Assembly (NCBI GenBank): GCA_029881175.1
Contig: JAOUNC010000014.1
Location: 1 to 16,684 of the forward strand
Length of the DNA: 16,684 nt
Reading direction: 5' to 3'
DNA from: Nitrospirota bacterium
GTDB lineage: Bacteria > Nitrospirota > Nitrospiria > Nitrospirales > UBA8639
Below, piece after piece: positions 1 to 7,162 of this stretch (the stretch's first letter is position 1; each line of letters starts with the position of its first letter). The position numbers were made by a program, and so were the translations under genes. The notes beneath the pieces were generated by a model. It saw only the letters and a list, made by a program, of their open reading frames with translations. It had not been told where the DNA came from and made no database searches.

Positions 1-508
1 CCCCTAACCGAAGTAGCGTGCCCACACCCACCAGGCGTGTCCGACTCACCCGAATCACCATGCCTTGATAAAATCGCCTCACGGCAATCGCCATGGTCCA
101 GGGAGTCATCACTTGCAAACCCAGTCGGGCTGGCTCCCAAATACTCGGTGGTGCGCCCAAAAGCGTTTCCACCACCACCCCATACAAAGGAGTAAAGGCG
201 AGAGTCATATGGACCAGCGTCAACCCTCCCCCTACTGTCAGAATGAAATTCCGCATCAAACAATAGGCTGGCCAGTCTTTGCACAACGCGGTAGACGCCA
301 CCAAAACCATGATGATTGGGGCTTCGATCAAAAGAGAGAGCGGGAACACGACGCCCCCATAGGCAGCTAAATGAATTTTCGGATCTGCCAGGCGAGAGAC
401 CGTGGCGGCCACCAACAGCAATTCCACTCCCATGAGGAGCCAACTGCCAGCCAAGGGCCACCACATACGGAAAATGGTCGAAAGAGGCGAAGAAAAAAGA
501 TGTGGCAC
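1..508 (-). CDS. MATE/ANKH-like polytopic membrane protein, N-terminal part (cut by left edge)
   Basis: The minus-strand frame stays open from about 508 to the left edge, so the gene is truncated by the window. The translation is strongly hydrophobic and contains FRMWWPLAGSWLLMGVELLL, then DPKIHLAAYGG, PLSLLIEAPIIM, LAFTPLYGVVVETLLG and MTPWTMAIAVRRFYQGMVIR, giving about four membrane segments in roughly 165 residues. The spacing and loop motifs resemble proteins annotated as MATE-type efflux or ANKH-like members of the MOP superfamily, which export small molecules across the inner membrane. The substrate cannot be told. Start choice is uncertain: GTG at 508 keeps the N-terminal helix preceded by PHLFSSPLSTIFR; ATG at 466 (MWWPL) is the alternative. 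Neither has a strong Shine-Dalgarno. It lies downstream of, and in the same direction as, the ATPase gene, about 200 bp away, so co-transcription is possible but unproven. I am confident it is a real membrane-protein gene, less so of the family. Confidence 0.72.
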   Translation of the reverse strand, partial: MPHLFSSPLSTIFRMWWPLAGSWLLMGVELLLVAATVSRLADPKIHLAAYGGVVFPLSLLIEAPIIMVLVASTALCKDWPAYCLMRNFILTVGGGLTLVHMTLAFTPLYGVVVETLLGAPPSIWEPARLGLQVMTPWTMAIAVRRFYQGMVIRVSRTRLVGVGTLLRLG

Positions 509-648
509 GAATTCTGGAAAAGTTAGACTACAGTAACACTTCAGAAGGAAATGACGTTCAAGAAAGATGACAAGCCTGGTGGGATTTCAGATGGCACAGA
601 CGCCTAAAACAAGATGCGAGAGATTCACTGTCTGGCATGCGCACACCA

Positions 649-700
649 CTTGGCTTGGACATGAGGTTACCATAAAGACCGACTCAGACACCAAGCCAAG
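649..700. repeat. 10-bp perfect inverted repeat just after the ATPase gene
   Basis: CTTGGCTTGG at 649-658 is the exact reverse complement of 691-700, with a 32-nt loop that can itself pair partly (TGA 662-664 with TCA 684-686, GGT with ACC inside). It sits six bases beyond the stop codon of the minus-strand ATPase gene, so in its transcript it forms a 3' hairpin. No U-tract follows on the minus strand, so it is not a classical intrinsic terminator. A transcript-stabilising or factor-dependent 3' end is the simplest reading. Confidence 0.45.
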
Positions 701-705
701 CGTGC

Positions 706-3300
706 TTATGAGATGGAGTCGTCGCTGGAAGAATCTGTATCCGGCCAACATACCGATGCCACCAATTCAGCCTCTTCGCTGTCCTCAGATGACATCACCT
801 GGGAAACATCTTCGGAAGAAGCATCTTCTGGCTGTCTCGAAGGACTCATTTCATCCCCAGCCATTCCCTGAGTATTTTGTGGCTCCTCATATGAAGGCGT
901 CCACGAAGATACTTCAATTTCACATTCTTCCCCGGGGTACAAACGAAGCAAATCCCATTGAGTCACCCAACTTTTCACATATTTTCGCATGCTGGTTCCA
1001 GGCAGAATACGGGCAGCCTCTTCTAAGTCCTGTTCCCACATATGCCAGCCATGCCCCTTGAGATGTAGAGCACGGATGGTTCGATGCACGTCCTGAATCG
1101 TTTCGAAGGAAGGCTGGCATAAGGGAATGCGTTGCGACTGGAGAAGACGCATCCCTCTTTCGGCTTTGTCGGCCAAGACTCGGTCCACTTCCGTTTGCTT
1201 ACTTCGAAGTTTCTCCAACATTTTCACGCTATCGCCTTTTTTCTCTAAAATTTCTTCCCGAAAATCATTGGTTAGGGCAATGACGGTCCCCAGCCCAGGA
1301 AGCATCTGCCCCTCATCCATATTCATCAATCGCGCCACTTCAGCATAGGACTTGGCTCGTTGACTCACGCCATAGCGCCCAATCAGTTCCGCTTCATCTA
1401 CTAATAAAATCCATCCAGCATACCCAGCGGCCTGCATCAACCGAGCTGCAAACTGAAAGCGTTGCATGGCCAGTTCAGCAGCGGTCACTCTTCCAAACGC
1501 ATACTGCCCGGCAAAGCCCGCTTCCTGCAGATAGCGCTTTAACTCCCCAATCCCAATCGGATCACCATTCCAAAACCGCGTCATTCGATGGCCTAATTCC
1601 GTATCGGAACTCATCCGCTCATAGAGCAAGAGTGTCGCCGCAAATCGAGCATCAATCTGATGTTCCTGATTGTTGGCCCATGCCACCAATTCCTTATAGC
1701 GGGGCATCCACACATCACATTCACCGGCAATTTCCGCAAACACTTCTCCCTGTTTATTCGGCACAACGGCTGATTCAATGGCGGAATAAAAGAGGCGAAC
1801 AGGATGATAGAGAGGCGTTTCCTTACTGATGACAATACGGCTACAGATAAAATTCGCCTCTAAAGCCAAATGTTGCAAATGCTCCAATACATGGGATTTC
1901 CCACTCCCAAATTCCCCTTCAAGGACCATCCCACGCGGACAAGGCCCCGTGGTCACATTTTGTTTCGTAGCCTCCAACAGCCGACGAAACCGCCCTTCCA
2001 CCTCAGGCTGCAAACACCCTAAGGCCGTGACCACATGACGATTCGGCACCCCGGCCCTCAAGCCTTCAATCACCCTCCGCGCTTCAACATCAGGCACGAT
2101 TTCATGCCCCTTAATCGTGAACGGACCCAGAGGCAGTGATTCTTCGCTCCCTTGTGTCTGGCCTTGAATGCGCACCAAGGTGGCTAAAGGATTCTGTCGA
2201 TGTTTTGGCCGAATATCATCCCAGACTCGCAATTTCAACGCTTCATATCGATCAACGCCTCGTCGGGAATCTGTAAGAAACGCTTGCGGCGCCATCACCA
2301 CCATGAACAAGCCTTCGATCTCATCAACCGTATCCAAAAATTGCCTGAGCAATTCGAATAAATCCATTGTGGACGAAGGGGTAAACGTCAAGGAACCATC
2401 GGAGGAGGACTCATGACGTTTTTCAAAATATCGAGAAATATCAAGAGACAAAATGAGTCCACCGTTACCCGTTAACCGCAACCATCTTGTTAAGGATGTC
2501 AACATATGGCGAGCATTATGACGAGCAACTTTTTGATAGATCAGCGCTTTTTTGACACCCGACACGAGACGAAGGTCTCCACATAGCCACTCCTTGACCG
2601 CCGTCGCCAACACCCGGTCTGAATCGCCAGCATCCAATTGCGCTAAGCATAACCGAATCATGGCCATACGAAATTCGCGACACAGACCTGAATCGCCTTC
2701 AATAGATTTTTCCAACCAGGTTTGAACATCTCGACGCAGCATGGGCTCTTTTCGTTCATTTAACGCGGCCACCTGCCGCAACGAAAATTCGCTCCGATTG
2801 GCCGGGATTTGATAGCCATTTTCCTCAAGCAACCCCAGGACAAACTTATAGGCTAAATCATCCCAATCCACCTGTTTCGCTATTTTGTGAAAGAGCCGCT
2901 CCACCATATGCACTTTGGTGAATCGCGCATCGACTTTCACAAAGGCATAGGCCTCCTGGTTCGCCACACAATCCAAAGCCTGTTGGCAGCCCTGTAAGGC
3001 TTCATGATCAGGAAAAACGGCAAATTTGATGGCGCCACCGCCCTCCCGAACAAAACTTTTCAGATATTCCTGCTGGATGACAGCCACCCAGTCATCGGCC
3101 ACCATGTTGAACAGCAGTCCCTCTTCTTTCTCAGTCTTTTTGCTAAATGACGTCTTCTGAGCAACTGCCGCAGTAGGCACAGAACCGGAAGAGGGTACTG
3201 AGGCAACCTTTGGCATTGGCAAAGAAGAACTTGGTAGAACGAGAGGATTTGGATCTTTCAAGTGCTGTAACCGGTTTAAGGCTTCAATTAATTTGCTCAT
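706..3300 (-). CDS. Two-module BrxD/DUF2791-type P-loop ATPase with degenerate N-terminal ATPase module
   Basis: An 864-residue cytoplasmic ATPase. Residues 1-60 are a Ser/Pro/Ala linker-like leader. Residues 65-380 resemble a P-loop ATPase core without Walker A: a strand-rich start (GGGAIKFAVF, 87-96), a Walker B-like strand LILSLDISRY (282-291) and a conserved-looking FLTDSRRGVDRYEALKLRVW (341-360). Residues 401-795 match the BREX ATP-binding family (BrxC/BrxD, DUF2791): EARRVIEGLRAGVPNRHVV (406-424), Walker A GEFGSGKSH (462-470), SRIVISKETPLYHP (487-500), Walker B ILLVDEAE (631-638) and a sensor-1-like ALTND (675-679). Residues 795-864 are an acidic, Ser-rich tail. Single-module BrxD proteins are roughly half this length. 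ATG at 3300 is preceded by TAGGAAAG at good spacing. It follows the regulator gene by 99 bp, probably one operon. Known relatives act in phage defence with helicases or PglZ/PglX; none is visible here, so the function is inferred only as nucleotide-driven DNA or nucleoprotein processing. Confidence 0.88.
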   Translation of the reverse strand: MSKLIEALNRLQHLKDPNPLVLPSSSLPMPKVASVPSSGSVPTAAVAQKTSFSKKTEKEEGLLFNMVADDWVAVIQQEYLKSFVREGGGAIKFAVFPDHEALQGCQQALDCVANQEAYAFVKVDARFTKVHMVERLFHKIAKQVDWDDLAYKFVLGLLEENGYQIPANRSEFSLRQVAALNERKEPMLRRDVQTWLEKSIEGDSGLCREFRMAMIRLCLAQLDAGDSDRVLATAVKEWLCGDLRLVSGVKKALIYQKVARHNARHMLTSLTRWLRLTGNGGLILSLDISRYFEKRHESSSDGSLTFTPSSTMDLFELLRQFLDTVDEIEGLFMVVMAPQAFLTDSRRGVDRYEALKLRVWDDIRPKHRQNPLATLVRIQGQTQGSEESLPLGPFTIKGHEIVPDVEARRVIEGLRAGVPNRHVVTALGCLQPEVEGRFRRLLEATKQNVTTGPCPRGMVLEGEFGSGKSHVLEHLQHLALEANFICSRIVISKETPLYHPVRLFYSAIESAVVPNKQGEVFAEIAGECDVWMPRYKELVAWANNQEHQIDARFAATLLLYERMSSDTELGHRMTRFWNGDPIGIGELKRYLQEAGFAGQYAFGRVTAAELAMQRFQFAARLMQAAGYAGWILLVDEAELIGRYGVSQRAKSYAEVARLMNMDEGQMLPGLGTVIALTNDFREEILEKKGDSVKMLEKLRSKQTEVDRVLADKAERGMRLLQSQRIPLCQPSFETIQDVHRTIRALHLKGHGWHMWEQDLEEAARILPGTSMRKYVKSWVTQWDLLRLYPGEECEIEVSSWTPSYEEPQNTQGMAGDEMSPSRQPEDASSEDVSQVMSSEDSEEAELVASVCWPDTDSSSDDSIS

Positions 3301-3399
3301 GTTTCTTTCCTAATTTTTGTTTACCATCCCCTGAAGTCATCTCAAAGAACAGTGCGTAGTCATTCCATCAGACCTAGCCCAACAATCTTAGTTTCCCAC

Positions 3400-4140
3400 T
3401 TATACGGGAAAATGCAAACTGATTTGACAGGCCTGTTTATACAATTGCGCAATTCGAGCTTCCGCCACATCATCTTCATTGATATCCAGAAGTCTATGGC
3501 CAATCTCCCGGAACGAAACACCCAGCTCCACCCCATCCAACACGCGCAAGTACAAAGGCCAATCTTCGCGACATTTTCGCCGCTCAAGGTTTCGGCCCAC
3601 TTGATGCTTTTGCCATTCAGACAGATCAGTTTTCACTTTCTCTATTTGTGGGGAAAGCGGTTTTTTCAGATCAAAGACAGCTGCCACACGCCACTCAGAC
3701 AAGCACAAACTCACTTCTTCTCCACCACCCAACCAATCCGGCCCTTGGCCAAAATACATCCGTCCATAATTTGAATCGAACGACAACATCCAAGGCTTCG
3801 AAATCTTAGGATTGGGGAGCCCACTGAGGTGATACTTCTCCAAAGAATTTGGCATTCGGGCCTTAAAGGCCGGATGATCTGGAGAAAAAACTTTCTTTCG
3901 ATACCGAGTGGGATGATTTGGATCATTCGCACAAGCCACGTCATACTCATAAGTGGACTGAAAATACTTGTCCCAATCTTCTCGATAATCGGACCGGCGG
4001 CGAAGAAATTCCCATCGCCAAAAAGTATCATTCAACATTTCTGGTTGAGGATAGGTGTCCCCATTTTTCCAGTCAGGCGCCGATTCTAATTCGAGGCCTT
4101 GCCCATTCAATTTGTGTGAAAGACGACCACTCCCACGCAT
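3400..4140 (-). CDS. DUF6499/DUF2285-like DNA-binding regulator
   Basis: A 246-residue soluble protein. Residues 22-60 contain APDWKNGDTY then WRWEFLRRRSDYREDW (41-56), the signature of the DUF6499 'transcriptional regulator-like' domain, in which a WEFLRRNPDYR-type motif is diagnostic. The C-terminal part (about 193-240), WPLYLRVLDGVELGVSFREI followed by GHRLL and an Ala/Arg-rich helix, looks like a DUF2285-type helix-turn-helix. Such two-domain proteins are typical of accessory regions and integrative elements and are thought to bind DNA. The middle (about 70-180) is not recognised. ATG at 4140 has AAAGGGG five bases upstream. The ATPase gene follows after 99 bp on the same strand with no obvious terminator between, so this is the first gene of a probable two-gene unit and may regulate it. 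No membrane segment or signal peptide is seen. Family assignment rests on motif recognition; the regulatory target is inference. Confidence 0.75.
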   Translation of the reverse strand: MRGSGRLSHKLNGQGLELESAPDWKNGDTYPQPEMLNDTFWRWEFLRRRSDYREDWDKYFQSTYEYDVACANDPNHPTRYRKKVFSPDHPAFKARMPNSLEKYHLSGLPNPKISKPWMLSFDSNYGRMYFGQGPDWLGGGEEVSLCLSEWRVAAVFDLKKPLSPQIEKVKTDLSEWQKHQVGRNLERRKCREDWPLYLRVLDGVELGVSFREIGHRLLDINEDDVAEARIAQLYKQACQISLHFPV

Positions 4141-4168
4141 CTTGACCCCTTTCTTTTTCTTTTATTCT

Positions 4169-4197
4169 AAAATAACGGTAAGAATTATGACTGGAAA
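4169..4197 (-). promoter_or_regulatory. Possible sigma70-type promoter of the regulator-ATPase unit
   Basis: On the minus strand TTTCCA (4192-4197) and TATTTT (4169-4174) are separated by 17 bp, each matching the consensus at four of six positions. They lie about 30 bp upstream of the regulator's start codon. The region is AT-rich, so chance matches are likely. Confidence 0.25.
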
Positions 4198-4248
4198 CCA
4201 TCGACAAATTCAGGTACCCAACAGAGGCCTAGGCTTACCTCCTCATAG

Positions 4249-4283
4249 ATCGACCACACTCACGAAAAGACTCCAGGGTCGAT
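4249..4283. repeat. 7-bp inverted repeat upstream of the regulator (possible operator)
   Basis: ATCGACC (4249-4255) and GGTCGAT (4277-4283) are exact reverse complements 21 nt apart, and a third ATCGAC copy lies at 4200-4205. They are 60-145 bp upstream of the regulator's start, where an autoregulatory site would be expected. Nothing in the sequence proves protein binding. Confidence 0.25.
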
Positions 4284-4297
4284 ACGACTTCAGAGGA

Positions 4298-5168
4298 GAA
4301 ACCCGCTAAGGGAACAAAACCCAAAACCGTTTTAGGATTGTAAACGTCAACCAGGCAGGAACTGCACTACCGAATCAAGAACTTATACATGAGTTGGGAA
4401 ACTGGTTCTTCGTCGTGACCAGGAAATACCATACACCCAGCCAAACCAAGAAAGCACGGCCACACAACAGGCCAAAAACACCATGGCTAAGACGAAACAG
4501 AATTTCCCAAACATGCAGAAAATCCCCCCACAAAGCGACTCTTCATTCCTGCCATCCTTAAATAAAGTATCGGCAGAATTTTGAAAAATCTTTACCTAAA
4601 CCTCAATAAACCGCTTTTAAACCATAGCGACAGAATACCCCCAAAATACTACACAAGAGGATAGATGGTTTCTATCCAAATAAATACCTAAGCAGTATGG
4701 CAATTCTCGTCTTCTTTCGCAAGAACCTTTTGTGCCATAGAAAAGCCACAGGAAAGACAATGCAAGAAGCCTGAAGGCAACGAACTTGAAAAATTAGGCA
4801 AGACTTAATGCAGAGTGCGGCATATTTGCACCCATCTACCCTGAGTATTCAAGGTAAAGTAAGTTGATTGCAGAGGAGTCCAAAAACGAAAACGCCAAAA
4901 GAATCGTCGTCGAGTCAAACAATAGACAGTTCCGATTGGATGCCCAGCAGGTTGCGGAAGATCTCGTTCAACATACCGACGGGCATAAATCTTCCCCCAG
5001 AACATTTTACGTTCTAAGAGAACTTTTTTTGAATGCGAATCAATAGGTTGTTCAATTTTGCGCCAAAGCATGACAATCCACAGAAAGATTCTCATAAATG
5101 AACTTTTTTTGTTTGATACGAGCAACAATCTGGCAAACCCGTAAAAGAATGTTCACCTTGATACATCG
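4298..5168. other. About 870 bp without a convincing gene
   Basis: No frame gives a recognisable protein. The flanking interval 4235-4366 has a 43-codon minus-strand frame without a proper start (it contains NPKTVLGFVPLAGFSSEVV) that could be the tail of a decayed gene. Between 4800 and 5130 both strands have short open frames, a plus-strand one starting TTG 4864 and a minus-strand one ending 4805, neither resembling a known family; at most one could be real. A 7-bp hairpin lies at 4659-4677 (GGATAGA, loop TGGTT, TCTATCC) with no T-tract. The overall look is decayed intergenic sequence between the accessory unit and glnS. Confidence 0.45.
4999..5030 (+). terminator. Small hairpin plus T7 tract, with a competing upstream hairpin
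   Basis: GTTCT (5011-5015), loop AAG, AGAAC (5019-5023) is followed directly by seven T residues (5024-5030), the layout of an intrinsic terminator on the plus strand. AGAAC at 4999-5003 can pair with the same GTTCT, giving a mutually exclusive alternative. The stem is only 5 bp, so stability is low. No convincing plus-strand gene lies before or after it, so the transcript it would end is unknown. Confidence 0.35.
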
Positions 5169-6860
5169 TCACGGCTTTTCAATTTTTGCCCAAGAATCCC
5201 GAAGTGGGACCGTTCGATTAAACACAAGTTTCTCAGCACTCGAATCAGGGTCCAAGCAGAAATAGCCTTGTCGTTCGAACTGAAACCGACTACCAATAGC
5301 AACAGAGCGTAACCCCGGCTCAACCCAACACATTGGCAGAACCTGCAAAGATTGTGGGTTAAGCACGGGTTGAGAATCCTGCGGCTCGCAGTCGACACCA
5401 GAAGAAGAGGAAGACAACAATAAAGTTTCATACAATCGAACCTCAGCTGGCACAGCATGGGGGATGGACACCCAATGGATCGTCCCTTTCACTTTCCGAG
5501 CAGATTGAGTGCCTCCCCGCTTGCTTTCTGGATCGAAGGTACATCGAATCGCCGAGATCATCCCGGTGTGCGCATCCTTTTCTACCCCTATGCAGCGAAT
5601 AATATAGGCATAGCGGAGGCGCACCTCCTGCCCGGGCGACAGCCGGAAGAACTTTTTGGGAGGATTTTCCCGGAAGTCATCTTGTTCAATATAAATCTCA
5701 CGCGAAAAAGAAAGCTGGCGGGTCCCCTGGCTCTCATCTTCAGGATTATTCACCGCCTCAACGTCCTCCGTCTGTCCTTCTGGATAATTTTCAATAATCA
5801 CTTTCAAAGGATGCAGCACCGCCATCACACGAGGAGCCGAACGATTCAAGTCTTCCCGGATCGCATGCTCTAAAAGTCCCATCTCAATCACGCTATCTCG
5901 TTTCGCAACACCAACTCGTTCACAAAAATTCCGAATAGCCTCTGGAGTGTATCCACGACGACGCAACCCCTTGATTGTCGGCATGCGCGGATCATCCCAC
6001 CCCTGGACCTGACCCTCCTCAACCAATTGAAGGAGCTTGCGCTTACTCATCACGGTATGGGCAAGGTTCAGCCGAGCAAACTCAATTTGCTGAGAATGAC
6101 AGGAGACCTCACATTCACGCATGACCCAATCATATAAGGGACGATGATCTTCAAACTCCAACGTACACAAGGAATGGGTGATCCCTTCAAATGCATCAGA
6201 AAGGGGATGCGCAAAATCATACGTAGGATAGATACACCAAGCGTCTCCCGTCCGATAATGTGTCGCCTTACGTATACGATATAAAGCCGGATCACGCATA
6301 TTGATATTCGGAGAGGCCATATCAATTTTGGCCCGCAGCACATGAGCCCCATCCTCAAAATCACCGCCACGCATTCTGGCAAACAAATCAAGGCTTTCGT
6401 CAAGCGATCGATCCCGATAAGGACTTTCCATGCCTGGCGTCGTTAAGGTCCCTCGATACGATCGAATTTCTTCTGCGGTTAAACTATCTACATAGGCTTT
6501 GCCTTTTTGAATTAGTCTTACAGCAGACTGATACAAGGCTTCAAAATAGTCCGAAGCAAAATACAGACGATCATCCCAATCAAACCCTAACCATCGCACA
6601 TCCTCCTGAATCGACTGGACGTAATTCAGATGTTCCTTCGTCGGATTCGTATCATCCAATCGGAGATTGCAGAGGCCCCCAAATTCACGGGCAATGCCAA
6701 AATTCAAACAAATAGACTTGGCATGCCCAATGTGCAAATGCCCATTCGGTTCCGGCGGAAAGCGCGTATGCACTCGCTGGCCAAAGCGTTGGGCCTCTTG
6801 ATCAGCAAGGATCTTGGCCCGAATAAAATCTACTGGGGAATGGTGGTCAGAAGTTGCCAT
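5169..6860 (-). CDS. glnS: Glutaminyl-tRNA synthetase
   Basis: Charges tRNA-Gln with glutamine in the cytoplasm. The 563-residue protein (E. coli GlnRS is about 554) is a class Ic synthetase. [15 protein letters not shown] (35-49) holds the HIGH signature at 43-46; [11 protein letters not shown] (67-77) and DYDFAHPL-type [17 protein letters not shown] (215-231) form the catalytic pocket; VMSKRKL (270-276) is the KMSKS loop; the C-terminal anticodon-binding barrels end in [17 protein letters not shown] start at ATG 6860 (MATSDHHS), which fits the family N-terminus. An in-frame ATG at 6932 would add 24 hydrophobic residues and has only a weak AGG upstream. A short Ser-rich insertion at about 483-487 and the following 25 residues are unusual but lie in the barrel region, away from the active site. 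It presumably means this organism makes Gln-tRNA directly, though an amidotransferase route elsewhere cannot be excluded. Confidence 0.96.
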   Translation of the reverse strand: MATSDHHSPVDFIRAKILADQEAQRFGQRVHTRFPPEPNGHLHIGHAKSICLNFGIAREFGGLCNLRLDDTNPTKEHLNYVQSIQEDVRWLGFDWDDRLYFASDYFEALYQSAVRLIQKGKAYVDSLTAEEIRSYRGTLTTPGMESPYRDRSLDESLDLFARMRGGDFEDGAHVLRAKIDMASPNINMRDPALYRIRKATHYRTGDAWCIYPTYDFAHPLSDAFEGITHSLCTLEFEDHRPLYDWVMRECEVSCHSQQIEFARLNLAHTVMSKRKLLQLVEEGQVQGWDDPRMPTIKGLRRRGYTPEAIRNFCERVGVAKRDSVIEMGLLEHAIREDLNRSAPRVMAVLHPLKVIIENYPEGQTEDVEAVNNPEDESQGTRQLSFSREIYIEQDDFRENPPKKFFRLSPGQEVRLRYAYIIRCIGVEKDAHTGMISAIRCTFDPESKRGGTQSARKVKGTIHWVSIPHAVPAEVRLYETLLLSSSSSGVDCEPQDSQPVLNPQSLQVLPMCWVEPGLRSVAIGSRFQFERQGYFCLDPDSSAEKLVFNRTVPLRDSWAKIEKP

Positions 6861-7162
6861 AAAGAAAAGACAGGAGAATACCGTATGTCTCTCAGTCTGT
6901 CTAGGAAGGAGGGATACGAGCCCAGACAGCATTTAACCTGATAGAGGATTTGAGGACCTACAAAGGCCAACCATTTTACAGAATGGAAGGAACGGGAACC
7001 AGAGAAGGTATTCTGCCACTCACGATTAGCAGATGGCATGATAGCCAGGAATCAGAAATAATCAGCAAGGCAACCCCAAAGTCTTTCCAGTCTACCTGGG
7101 CAGGAGTTCGTTTGGTTCACTCGAATCGGCCACTCAACCCGGAGTTTGGGCTGTAGTGGGTC

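Noticed and set aside
65..370. Plus-strand 101-codon open frame at the left edge
   Set aside because: Antisense to the MATE/ANKH-like membrane-protein gene; His/Gln/Arg-rich and unlike any protein.
567..1061. Plus-strand 164-codon open frame
   Set aside because: Mostly antisense to the ATPase's C-terminal part, with a composition typical of a shadow frame.
706..3300. A complete BREX system
   Set aside because: Only a BrxD-type ATPase is present; no PglX, PglZ, BrxA, BrxB or BrxL homologue lies in the window.
3352..3774. Plus-strand 140-codon frame opposite the regulator gene
   Set aside because: The minus strand here encodes the recognisable DUF6499-type protein; this frame has no family features.
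4659..4677. 7-bp hairpin GGATAGA/TCTATCC as a terminator
   Set aside because: No T-tract on either side and no gene ending nearby; noted only in the gene-free region.
5457..5873. Plus-strand 138-codon frame inside glnS
   Set aside because: Antisense to conserved GlnRS sequence.
6861..6932. 24-residue N-terminal extension of GlnRS (ATG 6932)
   Set aside because: Hydrophobic leader not found in GlnRS; the internal ATG at 6860 fits the family N-terminus. Kept only as an alternative start.
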